Positions 35,189 to 44,533 of a stretch of 64,000 nt of DNA are shown here, in pieces. This stretch comes from Staphylococcus debuckii (GTDB lineage Bacteria; Bacillota; Bacilli; Staphylococcales; Staphylococcaceae). Below the pieces are notes generated by a model that was given only the letters and a program-made list of their open reading frames with translations, did not search any database and was not told the origin of the DNA. The position numbers and the translations under genes are program-made. Every line of letters begins with the position of its first letter. Within the stretch, counting starts at the first letter, position 1. The stretch covers positions 682,001-746,000 of the forward strand of contig NZ_CP033460.1 of the NCBI RefSeq assembly GCF_003718735.1, given 5' to 3'.

Positions 35189-36299
35189 AACTTTCCCTCC
35201 TCATTGCGAATGGCGCCAATTCTTCTGGACGCTCGCCAGATTTCAACCATTCTGCCATCAACTCACCGATAATCGGCGACAGCAATATTCCATTACGATA
35301 ATGGCCGGTAATTACCCATAAATTGGGGTCCGCCTCATCCATAATCGGCTGTTCGCCAGGCGTCCAAGGGCGTACGCCGGACCAATGTTTCAACTCGCGG
35401 CTTGAAGCCAACTCAGGCACGCGCTCAATCGCTTCATGTAGCAGCCAATCTTTGCCTTCAGTACTCACACCGACCGAATAATCATCGAAATAGCTGGTTG
35501 CACCGATTAAGAAACGATGGGGCGGTTTCGGCACAATATAACAGCCGTTGGTCATAAATAAAGTATGTTTCAAATCCAATTCTTCATTTTCCACCAAGAC
35601 GACTTCGCCTTTCACACCGCTTACGGTCTCTTTGATTTCTGGTTTGTCCGTTAAGAAACCTGCCCAAGCACCTGCTGCCACTACTACTTTTTCAGCTTGA
35701 AGCTCAGAAGATTTGCCCTCAGCTTCTACAGCGATATGATAATGGTCGCCGTGACGCGTAATCTCTTCCACATTTGTATGGTCGAAACGTTCTACTGCAT
35801 CCTCGGCTTGCAACGCCGCGTGCAAGGCTTTCGTATAATGATTCGCATTAATTTGATGATCATGCGGAACAAACATCATAGCCTGCGCGCCTTTCACCAA
35901 ATAATGCGTCAACTCACCTAAATCGTGTTCACTTAAATCCTCTACATCCTTATCATGCGCATGCAGAAATTCATACTGTTGCTGCAACGAAGCCACATCC
36001 TCTTCCTCCGTCGCAATCTTGATCAATCCATTCTGCTGATATTGAATATCGATACCCGTTTCCTTCTGCAAAGTCTTACTCAACTCGTCGAACTTTGCAC
36101 GAGACTTTAGAGCCAAGCGAAACAACGGACTATCTTCCTTGAACTCATTCTGAGCGCCCAGCATACCGCCCGCCTTATAAGACGCATGCTGACCCTCAAT
36201 ATCGCGGTCAATCAACGCAATACGCATACCGCTATCCTTCAAATGACGGGCAATCGACATACCGATCACACCCGCTCCAACAATCGCTAAATCAAACAT
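35172..36299 (-). CDS. thiO: Glycine oxidase ThiO
   Basis: 375 residues. The FAD site 'DLAIVGAGVIGMSIARHL' is at the N terminus and 'GHYRNGILLSPIIGELMAEWL' near the C terminus is typical of ThiO. It oxidises glycine to the imine needed by ThiG in Gram-positive aerobes. It starts two bases after the tenI-like stop and overlaps thiS, consistent with one operon under the TPP riboswitch. Confidence 0.92.
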   Translation of the reverse strand: MFDLAIVGAGVIGMSIARHLKDSGMRIALIDRDIEGQHASYKAGGMLGAQNEFKEDSPLFRLALKSRAKFDELSKTLQKETGIDIQYQQNGLIKIATEEEDVASLQQQYEFLHAHDKDVEDLSEHDLGELTHYLVKGAQAMMFVPHDHQINANHYTKALHAALQAEDAVERFDHTNVEEITRHGDHYHIAVEAEGKSSELQAEKVVVAAGAWAGFLTDKPEIKETVSGVKGEVVLVENEELDLKHTLFMTNGCYIVPKPPHRFLIGATSYFDDYSVGVSTEGKDWLLHEAIERVPELASSRELKHWSGVRPWTPGEQPIMDEADPNLWVITGHYRNGILLSPIIGELMAEWLKSGERPEELAPFAMRRESYEVHH

Positions 36300-36301
36300 C
36301 C

Positions 36302-36874
36302 TTACTCAGCCTCCTTTGCTGAACACAACGTCACCAAATCATTCTCCATAAAATACGAAATCGCTGCGATACCTGCGAACCCAGACGGGACTTGGCCTAA
36401 CGTTTCCGCATTAATACCACCCAACGCTACCACCGGGATACCGACACGCAACACAGCTGCGATTTCTGCTTGAGTTCTAGGCGCTTTCCCAGGTTTGGAT
36501 TTGGTGGAAAAGAGGTGCCCGAAAAGTACATAGTCCAAGTGATGTGCCTCGGCAGCTTGTGCACTTGCAGAACTATGTGTCGACATACTGACCATGATTT
36601 GAGGATGTGCTGCTTTGAACTGAAACGCACGTTCATCATGTTCGCGAAAATGAATCGTCCTTAAATCAAGTTTCTGTAATAATTCCATATCAGAATGCAC
36701 CGTGATTTTAGATTTAGGAAAACCAGCTTGAAGCAAGCGCTCCAGAAACCTTTTCAAATCCGCTTGCTGCATCGGCGTCCGAAAGATCAAATGGTCAATC
36801 GCCGGCGCAATTGCGAGGAAATGCCTTAAATCATCTTGGGTCAAAGTACGATAGGGCGTAATTGCAATATACAT
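36302..36874 (-). CDS. tenI: TenI-like thiazole tautomerase / ThiE-family protein
   Basis: 190 residues from the ATG at 36874, which has aaggtg eight bases upstream. A longer open frame exists only because the riboswitch region is open. The TIM-barrel carries 'TVHSDMELLQKL', 'MVSMSTHSSASAQAAEAHHLDYVLFGHLF.TKSKPG' and 'PVVALGGINAETL', as in ThiE/TenI. Position as first gene before thiO-thiS-thiG-thiF, as in Bacillus, and the short length favour the TenI tautomerase over thiamine phosphate synthase. Confidence 0.82.
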   Translation of the reverse strand: MYIAITPYRTLTQDDLRHFLAIAPAIDHLIFRTPMQQADLKRFLERLLQAGFPKSKITVHSDMELLQKLDLRTIHFREHDERAFQFKAAHPQIMVSMSTHSSASAQAAEAHHLDYVLFGHLFSTKSKPGKAPRTQAEIAAVLRVGIPVVALGGINAETLGQVPSGFAGIAAISYFMENDLVTLCSAKEAE

Positions 36875-36902
36875 AACGTACACCTTCTTAAAATTATCCA
36901 AA

Positions 36903-36938
36903 TAAAAAAGCACTGTTTCTCCATAGAAAAACAGCGCA
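36903..36938 (-). terminator. Riboswitch-controlled terminator before tenI
   Basis: On the minus strand, GCGCTGTTT pairs with AAACAGTGC (one G-T pair), followed by six Ts, between the aptamer and the tenI start. TPP binding probably favours this hairpin. Confidence 0.8.
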
Positions 36939-36953
36939 TCAAAAAGTGCAATA

Positions 36954-37050
36954 CGCCACTTTCCTACGCCAGTATAAACTGGATCAGGTTCCAAGAATTT
37001 CCTCATTGCCATGAGGATCTCAGCCTGTAAGAACAGGCACTTCCAGTGGA
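36954..37050 (-). promoter_or_regulatory. TPP riboswitch (thi-box) of the thiazole operon
   Basis: On the minus strand the conserved core reads CTGAGAT, then after a small extra stem CTCATGG/CAATGAG the ACCTGATC and GGCGTAGGAAAGTGG elements, closed by an outer stem. This is the standard THI element with an extended P3. It lies directly upstream of the terminator at 36903 and the tenI-thiO-thiS-thiG-thiF operon. Confidence 0.92.
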
Positions 37051-37309
37051 CTTATTGTCATTATTCATTTCAATAAGTAATACATATTATCAGCACTAAC
37101 AAAACGTGTAGCGAGGTGTTAATGCACGAGAGTGACGGATTCGTTCCGTCTCACCATTACTTTACAAAATCATCATAAAGCAAGATGGCAGAAAAAGCAA
37201 TAGGGGGAGTGGTGAAGATGAACATTGAATTAATTTAATTCTTACTAAAGATTAGTAGAATAAAAAAGTGTGATTTATCTCATTTGATGAACTCAATTAA
37301 TATAAAAGC

Positions 37310-37419
37310 TTGCCTATAAATCCGGCAAAAGATACAATGTTAATAAGTTGCTTGCCCAAATTGCAGGCAAAGAAAACTATAGATAAATCCTATGATTATA
37401 GGTTTTGTGGGACTATATA
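37310..37419 (+). promoter_or_regulatory. Leader of CRISPR array 1
   Basis: Two inverted repeats TTGCC-N9-GGCAA lie at 37310-37328 and 37352-37370, 42 bp apart. The second ends 49 bases before repeat 1. GATACAA lies between them. The same arrangement precedes array 2. The stretch 37051-37309 upstream has a small hairpin near 37126-37153, a ribosome-site-like gggggagtgg and a seven-codon open frame; I see no real gene in it. Confidence 0.75.
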
Positions 37420-37667
37420 ATCGACGAGTACCCCGAGCATTAGGGGACGAGAACCGCTTGCGGTAGAAATGAATTTCTGCATGTCCTAATCGACGAGTAC
37501 CCCGAGCATTAGGGGACGAGAACTGTTGCTATCGTCGATATTGTACTTAATTTGTTCCAATCGATGAGTACCCCGAGTATTAGGGGAGGAGAACTTTTAT
37601 TTCCTCTTTGATTTCTGAAATTCTGTTTAATAATAGACGAGTACCCCGAGTATTAGGGGACGAGAAT
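37420..37667 (+). CRISPR. CRISPR array 1, four 35-nt repeats and three spacers
   Basis: Repeats at 37420-37454, 37489-37523, 37560-37594 and 37633-37667; spacers of 34, 36 and 38 nt. The core is CGACGAGTACCCCGAG followed by CATTAGGGGACGAGAAC, with a CCCC/GGGG stem and the 3' GACGAGAAC of staphylococcal type III-A repeats, whose last 8 nt become the crRNA 5' handle. Repeat 3 has GGAGGAGAAC and the last repeat is degenerate at both ends (ATAGAC..., ...GAGAAT), marking the leader-distal end. Confidence 0.95.
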
Positions 37668-37745
37668 GATAGTTTCAACAATAAATCTCATTAAATATTT
37701 TCAAATAAAATTATCTTGCTTTTATCTTGAAAGCTATGCTAAGAT

Positions 37746-37779
37746 AATCTCCTGCTAATTTTGAGGCGGGAGATTTTAC
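37746..37779 (+). terminator. Terminator between array 1 and cas1
   Basis: Stem AATCTCCTGC / GCGGGAGATT with one wobble pair, then TTT. It should separate the array transcript from the cas operon. Confidence 0.65.
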
Positions 37780-37843
37780 ACTTGTAAAAGTAATAATCTT
37801 TTGTTGATTTCTGAATCTTCAAAATATATTGAGAGGTAATGAG

Positions 37844-38752
37844 ATGAAAGATATTATATATGTTAAACGGTATTTCTTTGTTACTGTCGCCAAGCAGACC
37901 TTTAAATTTGTAAATATAGTGGATAAGGAAGAGAGTTATGTTCCTATTGAAGATGTAGATATGTTTATTTTTGATCATCCTAGAAGTTATTTTTCCAATC
38001 AGCTAGTAGAAACTTGTGTTGAGAATGATATTACGATTTTATTTTGTAATCGTAAGCATCGACCTATTACAAGTGTTACTTCTAATTTTGGTTATCAAAG
38101 AAGGCTTAAGAGGCTTTTACTTCAAATGAAAGTTCAGAAGAAAACAAAAGATCGTATTTGGCGAAAGATAATTATCAGTAAAATTAAGAACCAAAGTGAT
38201 TGTTTGCGCTATACTGCTAAGTTAGATGAAGAGGCAGATTTTATTGAAAAAATAGCTAGTAGAATTGAAGAAGGAGATAAAACAAATAAAGAAGCAATTG
38301 CCGCTAAAAGATACTTTAACAACTTGTATGGTAAAGAATTTATTCGGGGTAGATATGATGACGCAGTGAACGCAAGTTTGAACTATGGTTATGCATTAAT
38401 TCGGGCCAAAATCAGAAAGAGCTTGGCTGCTTATGGATTTGAACAAAGTTTTGGAATTCATCATCGTTCAACAGAAAATCCATTTAATCTTTCGGATGAT
38501 ATTATTGAAGTTTTTCGTCCGTTTGTAGATAGCTACGTTTATGAATTTATTTATCAAAAGAATATAGCTGAAATAAACAGTGAACATAAAGAACAGTTAA
38601 TCGGTTTATTATTTGAAAATTGTGTGATTGATGAACGAATTTCTTCACTATTCGATGCTATTGATATTGTAATTCAATCATTAATAAAATGTTACGAAAG
38701 CAATAGTGCAAGCTATTTAAAACTTCCTAAAATGATTGAGGAGGGCCCTTAA
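37844..38752 (+). CDS. cas1: CRISPR integrase Cas1
   Basis: 302 residues from the ATG at 37844 (ribosome site gagaggtaatgag). Cas1 with Cas2 inserts new spacers. The first part is the beta-strand domain ('MKDIIYVKRYFFVTVAKQTF'). The helical catalytic domain has the metal ligands in 'EFIRGRYDDAVNASLNYGYALI', 'GIHHRSTENPFNLSDDIIEVFRPFVD', as in type III-A Cas1 of S. epidermidis. It looks intact. cas2 overlaps its stop. Confidence 0.95.
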   Translation: MKDIIYVKRYFFVTVAKQTFKFVNIVDKEESYVPIEDVDMFIFDHPRSYFSNQLVETCVENDITILFCNRKHRPITSVTSNFGYQRRLKRLLLQMKVQKKTKDRIWRKIIISKIKNQSDCLRYTAKLDEEADFIEKIASRIEEGDKTNKEAIAAKRYFNNLYGKEFIRGRYDDAVNASLNYGYALIRAKIRKSLAAYGFEQSFGIHHRSTENPFNLSDDIIEVFRPFVDSYVYEFIYQKNIAEINSEHKEQLIGLLFENCVIDERISSLFDAIDIVIQSLIKCYESNSASYLKLPKMIEEGP

Positions 38753-39054
38753 TGATGTTACTTGTTTGTTTTGATTTGCCGAGACACAGTAAATTAGAAA
38801 AGAAACAAGCTGCTAAGTTTAGAAAAAGACTAATAGAATTAGGTTTTTCAATGAAACAATTTAGTTTATATGAACGTTCTATCCGTAATAGTTCTACTAA
38901 AGAAAAAATTGTAAAAATTATTAGTAAGGAGTTGCCGGATTCAGGAAGCATCACAATGTATTCTTTGCCTAATAAGATTCATAATGAACAAATTACAATT
39001 TTGGGAGAAAACGCTATCAAAATTCTGGAGAAACCTAAGTTAATTTCATTTTAG
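38752..39054 (+). CDS. cas2: CRISPR adaptation protein Cas2
   Basis: 100 residues; the ATG overlaps the cas1 stop by one base. The ferredoxin-like fold starts 'MLLVCFDLPRHSKLEKKQAAKFRKRL', with the usual Asp in 'CFDLP'. It forms the adaptation complex with Cas1. It looks intact. Confidence 0.95.
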   Translation: MMLLVCFDLPRHSKLEKKQAAKFRKRLIELGFSMKQFSLYERSIRNSSTKEKIVKIISKELPDSGSITMYSLPNKIHNEQITILGENAIKILEKPKLISF

Positions 39055-39127
39055 TGATTATTTTTATCTATAAAATTGCATAAAATTAATTTAAATGATT
39101 TATTTTTTAGGGAGGAGGATGTTTATC

Positions 39128-41398
39128 GTGAGTCGTAAATTAGATTTGCAATATGGTTCATTATTACACGATATAGGAAAGATAATATATCGTAGTAATT
39201 CAAATGAATTTGAAAAGGGCACTCATTCGAAAATGGGATGGGAGTACTTAAAAAAGTTTGAAGAATTTAACCATACGAGTATTAAAGAGAGTGTACGATA
39301 TCATCATTATAAAGAACTTTCACAAGTTAAATTAAATAATAATAGTTTAGCTTATATCACCTATATTGCGGATAATATTGCTAGTGGTGCTGATCGTAGA
39401 GATTTTATTGAAGAGGGTGATGAAGGAGATTATAGTAACAGTTTTAAATTTGATAAATTCGTTCCGTTAAACAGCATATTTAATATTCTGAATTCACAGT
39501 CATTAGGTATTTCAAATGGGAGTTTACCATTCGCTGTAAGTGAACAAGTAAAGTATCCTAAAACGACTGAAATAGTCTATACAAGTGGGAATTATACCAC
39601 TTTAAAAAATGATATGGATATAGATTTACGCGAAAGATTAAAGTTTGAGCCAAAGCACTTTTCATCTTTATTACAATGGACTGAAAGTTTATGGTCTACA
39701 ATTCCTAGTTCAACTAACTTAAACCAACTTGTTGATGTTTCTTTATATGATCATAGTAAAGTTACTTGTGCTGTAGCTTGTTGTATCTACGATTATTTAG
39801 AGTCTTACAATATTAATAATTATAAAGAAGAATTATTTAGTCCATATTCAAAAACAAAAGATTTTTATGATAAGCCTGTCTTTCTACTCGCAAGTTTAGA
39901 TATGAGCGGTATTCAAGATTTTATTTTTAATATTAGTGGTAGTAAAGCACTTAAAAGCTTGAGAGCTAGAAGTTTTTATTTAGAAATAATACTTGAAGTT
40001 ATCGTGGATCAGTTATTAGGGAAATTAGAATTAAGTAGAGCAAATCTTTTGTACACTGGTGGAGGACATGCCTACCTACTTTTACCGAATACGAATTCAA
40101 CTAAAGAAATAATTCAAGATTTCGATGAGAGTTTACGAAAATGGTTTATTAATATGTTTAGTACTGATTTATCTGTGGCTATTGCTTACCAAGAATGTAC
40201 AGGAAATGATTTAATGAACAGTAATAACCAATATAGACAGATCTGGCAGTCGGTGAGTCAAAAATTATCAGATAAAAAAGCGCATAAATATTCGGCTGAA
40301 GATATTTTAAGAATGAACCAAACTAAATCTTATGGTGAAAGAGAATGTAAAGAATGTTTACGAAGTGATTTAGAACTAAATGAGGAAGGCATTTGTCCTA
40401 TATGTGATGGAATTATTAAAATATCTAATAACTTAAGAGACAATGATTTCTTTGTGGTTGGTGATAATGGAAAATTATCGTTGCCTTTTGATTTGAAGTT
40501 GAAAGTAGTTAACAGAGAAGAAGTGGAAAAATTATTAAATTCACATACTGATATAAAAATATATAGTAAGAATAAAGCATTTATTGGACCTGAAGTTACG
40601 ACTAATCTATGGATGTGTGATTATGATTTAGCGAGTACTAATGAAGAAACAAAAAAAGAAGGTATCTCCAGCTATGTTGAGAGAGAAATCGGTATTCGTA
40701 GGTTAGGTGTTGTGCGAGCTGATATCGACAACTTAGGTGCAGCCTTTATTAACGGTATACCAGAAAAATATAATTCTTTATCACGAACAGCAACTTTTTC
40801 TCGCAATCTTTCAATGTTTTTCAAATATGAATTAAACAACTTATTGGAAGGTTCTAAAATTACAGTTATATATTCAGGCGGGGACGATATATTCTTAATC
40901 GGTGCATGGGATGATGTAATTTCTAAAACTATTGAAGTTCGAAATGCATTTGAAAAGTTCACTTTAAATAAGCTTACTTTCTCAGCAGGTATTGGAATAT
41001 ATCCATCTAAATATCCTGTATCTAAAATGGCAAGTGAAACTGGAGAATTAGAAGAGGCAGCTAAGCAAGGTGAAAAAAATCAAGTTGCTTTATGGAACAA
41101 ACATAAAGTTTATAAATGGAATACTTTAGAGAAAGACATACTAAACGATAAATTAGAAATAATTAGTGGAGCATTTGAAACTACAGCAGATCATGGAAAA
41201 GCATTCATTTATAAAATTATTGAGTTATTAAGAGAAGACAGTCAAATAAATATAGCACGTTTAGCTTATTTGCTTGCACGCAGTAATATAAATAGTCATT
41301 ATTCAAATATTATTTTTAAATGGTCGCGGTCAGAAGAAGATCGAGAACAGTTAATTACAGCATTTGAGTATTATGTCTATCAAACACGGGAGGGTTAA
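39128..41398 (+). CDS. cas10: Type III-A Cas10 (Csm1)
   Basis: 756 residues from the GTG at 39128. The ATG at 39119 sits directly on the ribosome site, while the GTG is nine bases after it and gives numbering identical to S. epidermidis Cas10. The HD nuclease motif is His14-Asp15 in 'LLHDIGK', and the Palm cyclase motif is Gly584-Gly585-Asp586-Asp587 in 'YSGGDDIF'. A zinc-binding 'CKEC...CPIC' region lies near the middle. It is the large subunit of the Csm complex, cutting single-stranded DNA and making cyclic oligoadenylates when target RNA is bound. It looks intact. Confidence 0.96.
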   Translation: MSRKLDLQYGSLLHDIGKIIYRSNSNEFEKGTHSKMGWEYLKKFEEFNHTSIKESVRYHHYKELSQVKLNNNSLAYITYIADNIASGADRRDFIEEGDEGDYSNSFKFDKFVPLNSIFNILNSQSLGISNGSLPFAVSEQVKYPKTTEIVYTSGNYTTLKNDMDIDLRERLKFEPKHFSSLLQWTESLWSTIPSSTNLNQLVDVSLYDHSKVTCAVACCIYDYLESYNINNYKEELFSPYSKTKDFYDKPVFLLASLDMSGIQDFIFNISGSKALKSLRARSFYLEIILEVIVDQLLGKLELSRANLLYTGGGHAYLLLPNTNSTKEIIQDFDESLRKWFINMFSTDLSVAIAYQECTGNDLMNSNNQYRQIWQSVSQKLSDKKAHKYSAEDILRMNQTKSYGERECKECLRSDLELNEEGICPICDGIIKISNNLRDNDFFVVGDNGKLSLPFDLKLKVVNREEVEKLLNSHTDIKIYSKNKAFIGPEVTTNLWMCDYDLASTNEETKKEGISSYVEREIGIRRLGVVRADIDNLGAAFINGIPEKYNSLSRTATFSRNLSMFFKYELNNLLEGSKITVIYSGGDDIFLIGAWDDVISKTIEVRNAFEKFTLNKLTFSAGIGIYPSKYPVSKMASETGELEEAAKQGEKNQVALWNKHKVYKWNTLEKDILNDKLEIISGAFETTADHGKAFIYKIIELLREDSQINIARLAYLLARSNINSHYSNIIFKWSRSEEDREQLITAFEYYVYQTREG

Positions 41399-41403
41399 TT
41401 AAT

Positions 41404-41826
41404 ATGGAATTAGCAAAACTAAAGTCCGGTACACCAATTGATTTAAAGTATGCTGAAAATGTTATAAAAAAGAATTGTGAGACAAAGACGTTTAAAGGAA
41501 AAGAACAAACAGTACTATTTGGTGGATTAACAACGAGTAAATTACGTAATTTACTTCAATATTTAAATAATATTTATACTAAAGTTTATAATACCAATAA
41601 TAAAGAGTTATCTGATGAAATTTGTGACGAGTTAGAATATTTGAAGGTTAAGTTTGCGTATGAATCTGCTAGAGAAAAATCAGTTGATTTATTTTTGAAG
41701 AAAACTCATATGAATGTACTTATTGATAGAGTAATAAAACATAAATCAAAAAAATTCTTTTTAGATTATTGTAAATACTTTGAAGCATTAGTTGCTTACG
41801 CTAAATTTTATAATAAGGAGAATTAA
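41404..41826 (+). CDS. csm2: Csm2, small subunit of the Csm complex
   Basis: 140 residues, helical and lysine-rich, starting five bases after the cas10 stop. It lines the crRNA-target groove of the complex. Identification rests on position between cas10 and csm3, on size, and on 'FLDYCKYFEALVAYAKFY' near the C terminus, which is typical of Csm2. Confidence 0.92.
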   Translation: MELAKLKSGTPIDLKYAENVIKKNCETKTFKGKEQTVLFGGLTTSKLRNLLQYLNNIYTKVYNTNNKELSDEICDELEYLKVKFAYESAREKSVDLFLKKTHMNVLIDRVIKHKSKKFFLDYCKYFEALVAYAKFYNKEN

Positions 41827-41827
41827 T

Positions 41828-42472
41828 ATGTATTCTAAAATAAAAATTTCAGGACAAATAGAAGTGTTGACAGGCTTGCATATCGGAGGGGGCGGAGAAA
41901 TCAGTATGATAGGTGCTATTGATTCTCCAGTTGTAAGAGATTTATTTACGAAACTTCCGGTTATTCCAGGCAGTACTATCAAAGGGAAGATGAGAAGTTT
42001 ATTGGCAAGAGATTTCGGACTTAAGCCTAACCAAAAAGAGCATAACGAAGATGATCCGATAGTTTTAAGATTGTTCGGCTCTAGTAACAAAGATAATATT
42101 AAACGCTCTCGTCTGCAATTTTCAGATGCTTTTTATAATCAAGAAACAAAAGCGAAGTTTGATGAAAATGAAGTACCTTACACGGAAACAAAGTATGAAA
42201 ATACGATTAATCGATTGACTTCTGAAGCTAATCCGAGACAAATTGAACGTGTAACGAGAGGCTCTCGATTTGATTTTCAAATTATTTATAATGTTGAAGA
42301 TGAAAATGAAGTAGAAACTGATTTTGAGAACATTAAAAATGGAATTCAATTATTAGAAAATGATTATCTTGGCGGCGGTGGGACACGTGGTAATGGCCGA
42401 GTTAAATTTAATATCGAAGAAATTGAAACAGTTATTGGTGATTATGACAGCACAAATTTAGTATTAAAGTAG
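41828..42472 (+). CDS. csm3: Csm3, RAMP backbone subunit and RNase
   Basis: 214 residues from the ATG at 41828 (aaggag upstream), the same length as I recall for S. epidermidis Csm3. The target-RNA-cleaving aspartate is Asp32 in 'MIGAIDSPVVRD'. 'IPGSTIKGKMRSLLAR' and the glycine-rich 'YLGGGGTRGNGRVKF' are RAMP motifs. Several copies form the backbone holding the crRNA. It looks intact. Confidence 0.96.
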   Translation: MYSKIKISGQIEVLTGLHIGGGGEISMIGAIDSPVVRDLFTKLPVIPGSTIKGKMRSLLARDFGLKPNQKEHNEDDPIVLRLFGSSNKDNIKRSRLQFSDAFYNQETKAKFDENEVPYTETKYENTINRLTSEANPRQIERVTRGSRFDFQIIYNVEDENEVETDFENIKNGIQLLENDYLGGGGTRGNGRVKFNIEEIETVIGDYDSTNLVLK

Positions 42473-42481
42473 GTGAGGAAT

Positions 42482-43395
42482 ATGAGTATAAAAATCTATA
42501 AATTACACTTTACTACACCTGTTCATTTTGGAGAAAAACGTTTAAGTGATAGCCAGCCTGTAATAGCCGCCGATACTTTATTTAGTGCGCTTTTTATTGA
42601 AACATTAAATTTAGGATTAGATACAGATTTTTTATTAAATGATTTAAAAATAAGTGATACTTTCCCATTTTTTAAAGATAATTATTATTTTCCCAAACCT
42701 TTAATGAAGATTGAATCACAACATAAGGATGAAACAAATTATAAGGTTTTTAAAAAACTTAAATTTTTACCTGTAAACCAATTTAATTCGTATATAGCTG
42801 GCGAAATTGATAGTACAGAAGCAGAACGAATCACTAGTGATTTTCAACTGGGAGAAAAAGAATTATTAACAAAAGTGTCATTGCAGAATAATGAAAAAGA
42901 AGGCGGAGATGCAGAACCATATTCTGTGGGGCTCTTTAGATATCATCCAGATGCAGGTCTTTATTTTATTGCAAAAGGTTCTGAGAACGCTTTGAATTCG
43001 TTAAATGAAGTTATTGATGCTTTACAATATTCAGGAATCGGTGGAAAGAGAAGTGCTGGTTATGGACAGTTCGAATGCAGAATAACTTCTGACGAGAAAG
43101 TGATAGATTTGTTGACTCAGCAAAAAGGTGAAATTATATATTACTGTCAACAGCTATGGCGGAAGAAAACAACTTAAAAACAATCTTAGAAAATGCTAGA
43201 TACTTGTTAAAGAAAAAATCAGGTTTTATTCAGTCTGCTGATTTTACAAATACTTTAGTGAAAAAGAAAGATTTTTATAGTTTTTCTGCGGGTTCAGTAT
43301 TTAAACATCCATTTTCAGGAGCTATATTTGATGTGGGTGAAAATGGAAAACATCCAGTATATAGATATGCTAAAGCAATGTGGATAGAGGTGTGA
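42482..43395 (+). pseudogene. csm4: csm4 with an internal frameshift at a TA repeat
   Basis: The ATG at 42482 follows ggtgagg. The first part reads through 'VHFGEKRLSDSQPVIAADTLFSALFIE' to a stop at 43175-43177, after losing homology at about 43137. The rest of Csm4, from '[15 protein letters not shown]' to '[16 protein letters not shown]', is in another frame ending at 43395. Removing one TA from the TATATA at 43135-43140 joins both parts into a 303-residue protein that aligns end to end with S. epidermidis Csm4 (304). Csm4 caps the complex and holds the crRNA 5' handle, so its loss should block assembly. The second part has an ATG at 43156 but no ribosome site. Confidence 0.88.
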
Positions 43396-43399
43396 ACAT

Positions 43400-44509
43400 A
43401 TGAGTTTAAAAACATATACTATTAATTTAACGACAATTGGACCGGTTCATATTGGGATGGGTGAAACAATCCGCAAACAAGAATATATCTATGAAAAAAA
43501 CGCTTCTCAAGTACATTTTGTTGACGGTAAAAAAATGACTAAGTTTTTCAAAGATAAAGGTATTCTAAAAGCATTTTTAAATTATATTACTGATTATAAG
43601 CAACGTGCTGATCTTGCTACTTTTTTGAAAGATAAAAAGATAAAAAAAGAAGAATGGAAAGCATTTATTACTTATAGTGAACACGTGAATCAAGGTAAAC
43701 GCTATACAACAGGTCAAAGTATTAAGTCATTTGAAAGTAATACTAAACCTTTAAATGATATTCATAAAATGGTAAGAGACGGCCAAGGTTCTGTTTATAT
43801 ACCCGGTAGTTCGTTGAAAGGTGCTCTTCGAACAGCGATTCAGGGAAATCGGAAGATAGTAGAAAATCATATTGCGAATAGAGCTAATAGATTTCATCAT
43901 GTCGCTTTAGAAACACAACAAATCGTCGTTAAAGAGGAAATAAACAAAATTTTTAATAAGATAAAAATAGGTGATTCTAATCCGATTTCAGAAAGCGATT
44001 TAGAAATATATCAAAAAATAGATATAAATAAAAAAGCCAAAGCAATGCCTTTATATCGTGAGTGTATAAAAGCAGGTACTGAAGTGACCTTTACAATGAC
44101 GATAGAAGATGATGTATTAAGTGGGCATGAATTAGAAGAAATTATTCGATTGTTCTACAAGAATTATTGGGAAAAGTGGGCTTCTGGATTTGAAAACACT
44201 GTTGCTGGTAAAGAATTTTTTGATATGGGTGCAGTACCAAATGATAAAGAAGTCAGAGAACAAAAGGCAATTTTATTTGTTGGCGGCGGTTCAGGTTTTG
44301 TAAGTAAGACTTTATATTATCAGATTAATAATAAAACCATCGCTAAAAACAACTCGTTTAAAGTCTTAAAGAATAGATTTAGAAGAGTTTACGGAAAGAT
44401 GAGCACACAGCCTGGTAATGTGCCTATTGTATTAAAAGGCACTGTAAATACCTCACAAAACAAATGGTACCAATTTGGAGCATGCGAAATTCAAATATCT
44501 GAGAAATAA
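43400..44509 (+). CDS. csm5: Csm5, RAMP subunit of the Csm complex
   Basis: 369 residues, starting five bases after the csm4 end. The N-terminal RAMP signature 'IGPVHIGMGETIRKQEYIY' and the later 'VYIPGSSLKGALRTAIQ' are characteristic. Csm5 sits at the crRNA 3' end and helps its maturation. It is a little longer than the S. epidermidis protein (about 340). It looks intact. Confidence 0.94.
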   Translation: MSLKTYTINLTTIGPVHIGMGETIRKQEYIYEKNASQVHFVDGKKMTKFFKDKGILKAFLNYITDYKQRADLATFLKDKKIKKEEWKAFITYSEHVNQGKRYTTGQSIKSFESNTKPLNDIHKMVRDGQGSVYIPGSSLKGALRTAIQGNRKIVENHIANRANRFHHVALETQQIVVKEEINKIFNKIKIGDSNPISESDLEIYQKIDINKKAKAMPLYRECIKAGTEVTFTMTIEDDVLSGHELEEIIRLFYKNYWEKWASGFENTVAGKEFFDMGAVPNDKEVREQKAILFVGGGSGFVSKTLYYQINNKTIAKNNSFKVLKNRFRRVYGKMSTQPGNVPIVLKGTVNTSQNKWYQFGACEIQISEK

Positions 44510-44533
44510 AAAGTGTTAGGAGAGGTTTGTACA

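Noticed and set aside
36875-37012. A 46-residue N-terminal extension of the TenI-like protein
   Set aside because: This region is the TPP riboswitch and its terminator; the ATG at 36874 has its own ribosome site.
37216-37239. A seven-codon open frame (MNIELI) after a ribosome-site-like sequence upstream of array 1
   Set aside because: Too short to support a gene; it may be the stump of a lost gene but nothing shows this.
37801-37830. TTGTTG and TATATT with an 18-base spacer before cas1
   Set aside because: The start point would fall at about 37837, inside the ribosome site region, leaving no usable leader.
43156-43395. A separate small gene of 79 codons after csm4
   Set aside because: It has no ribosome site and its sequence is the C-terminal quarter of Csm4, so it belongs to the frameshifted gene.
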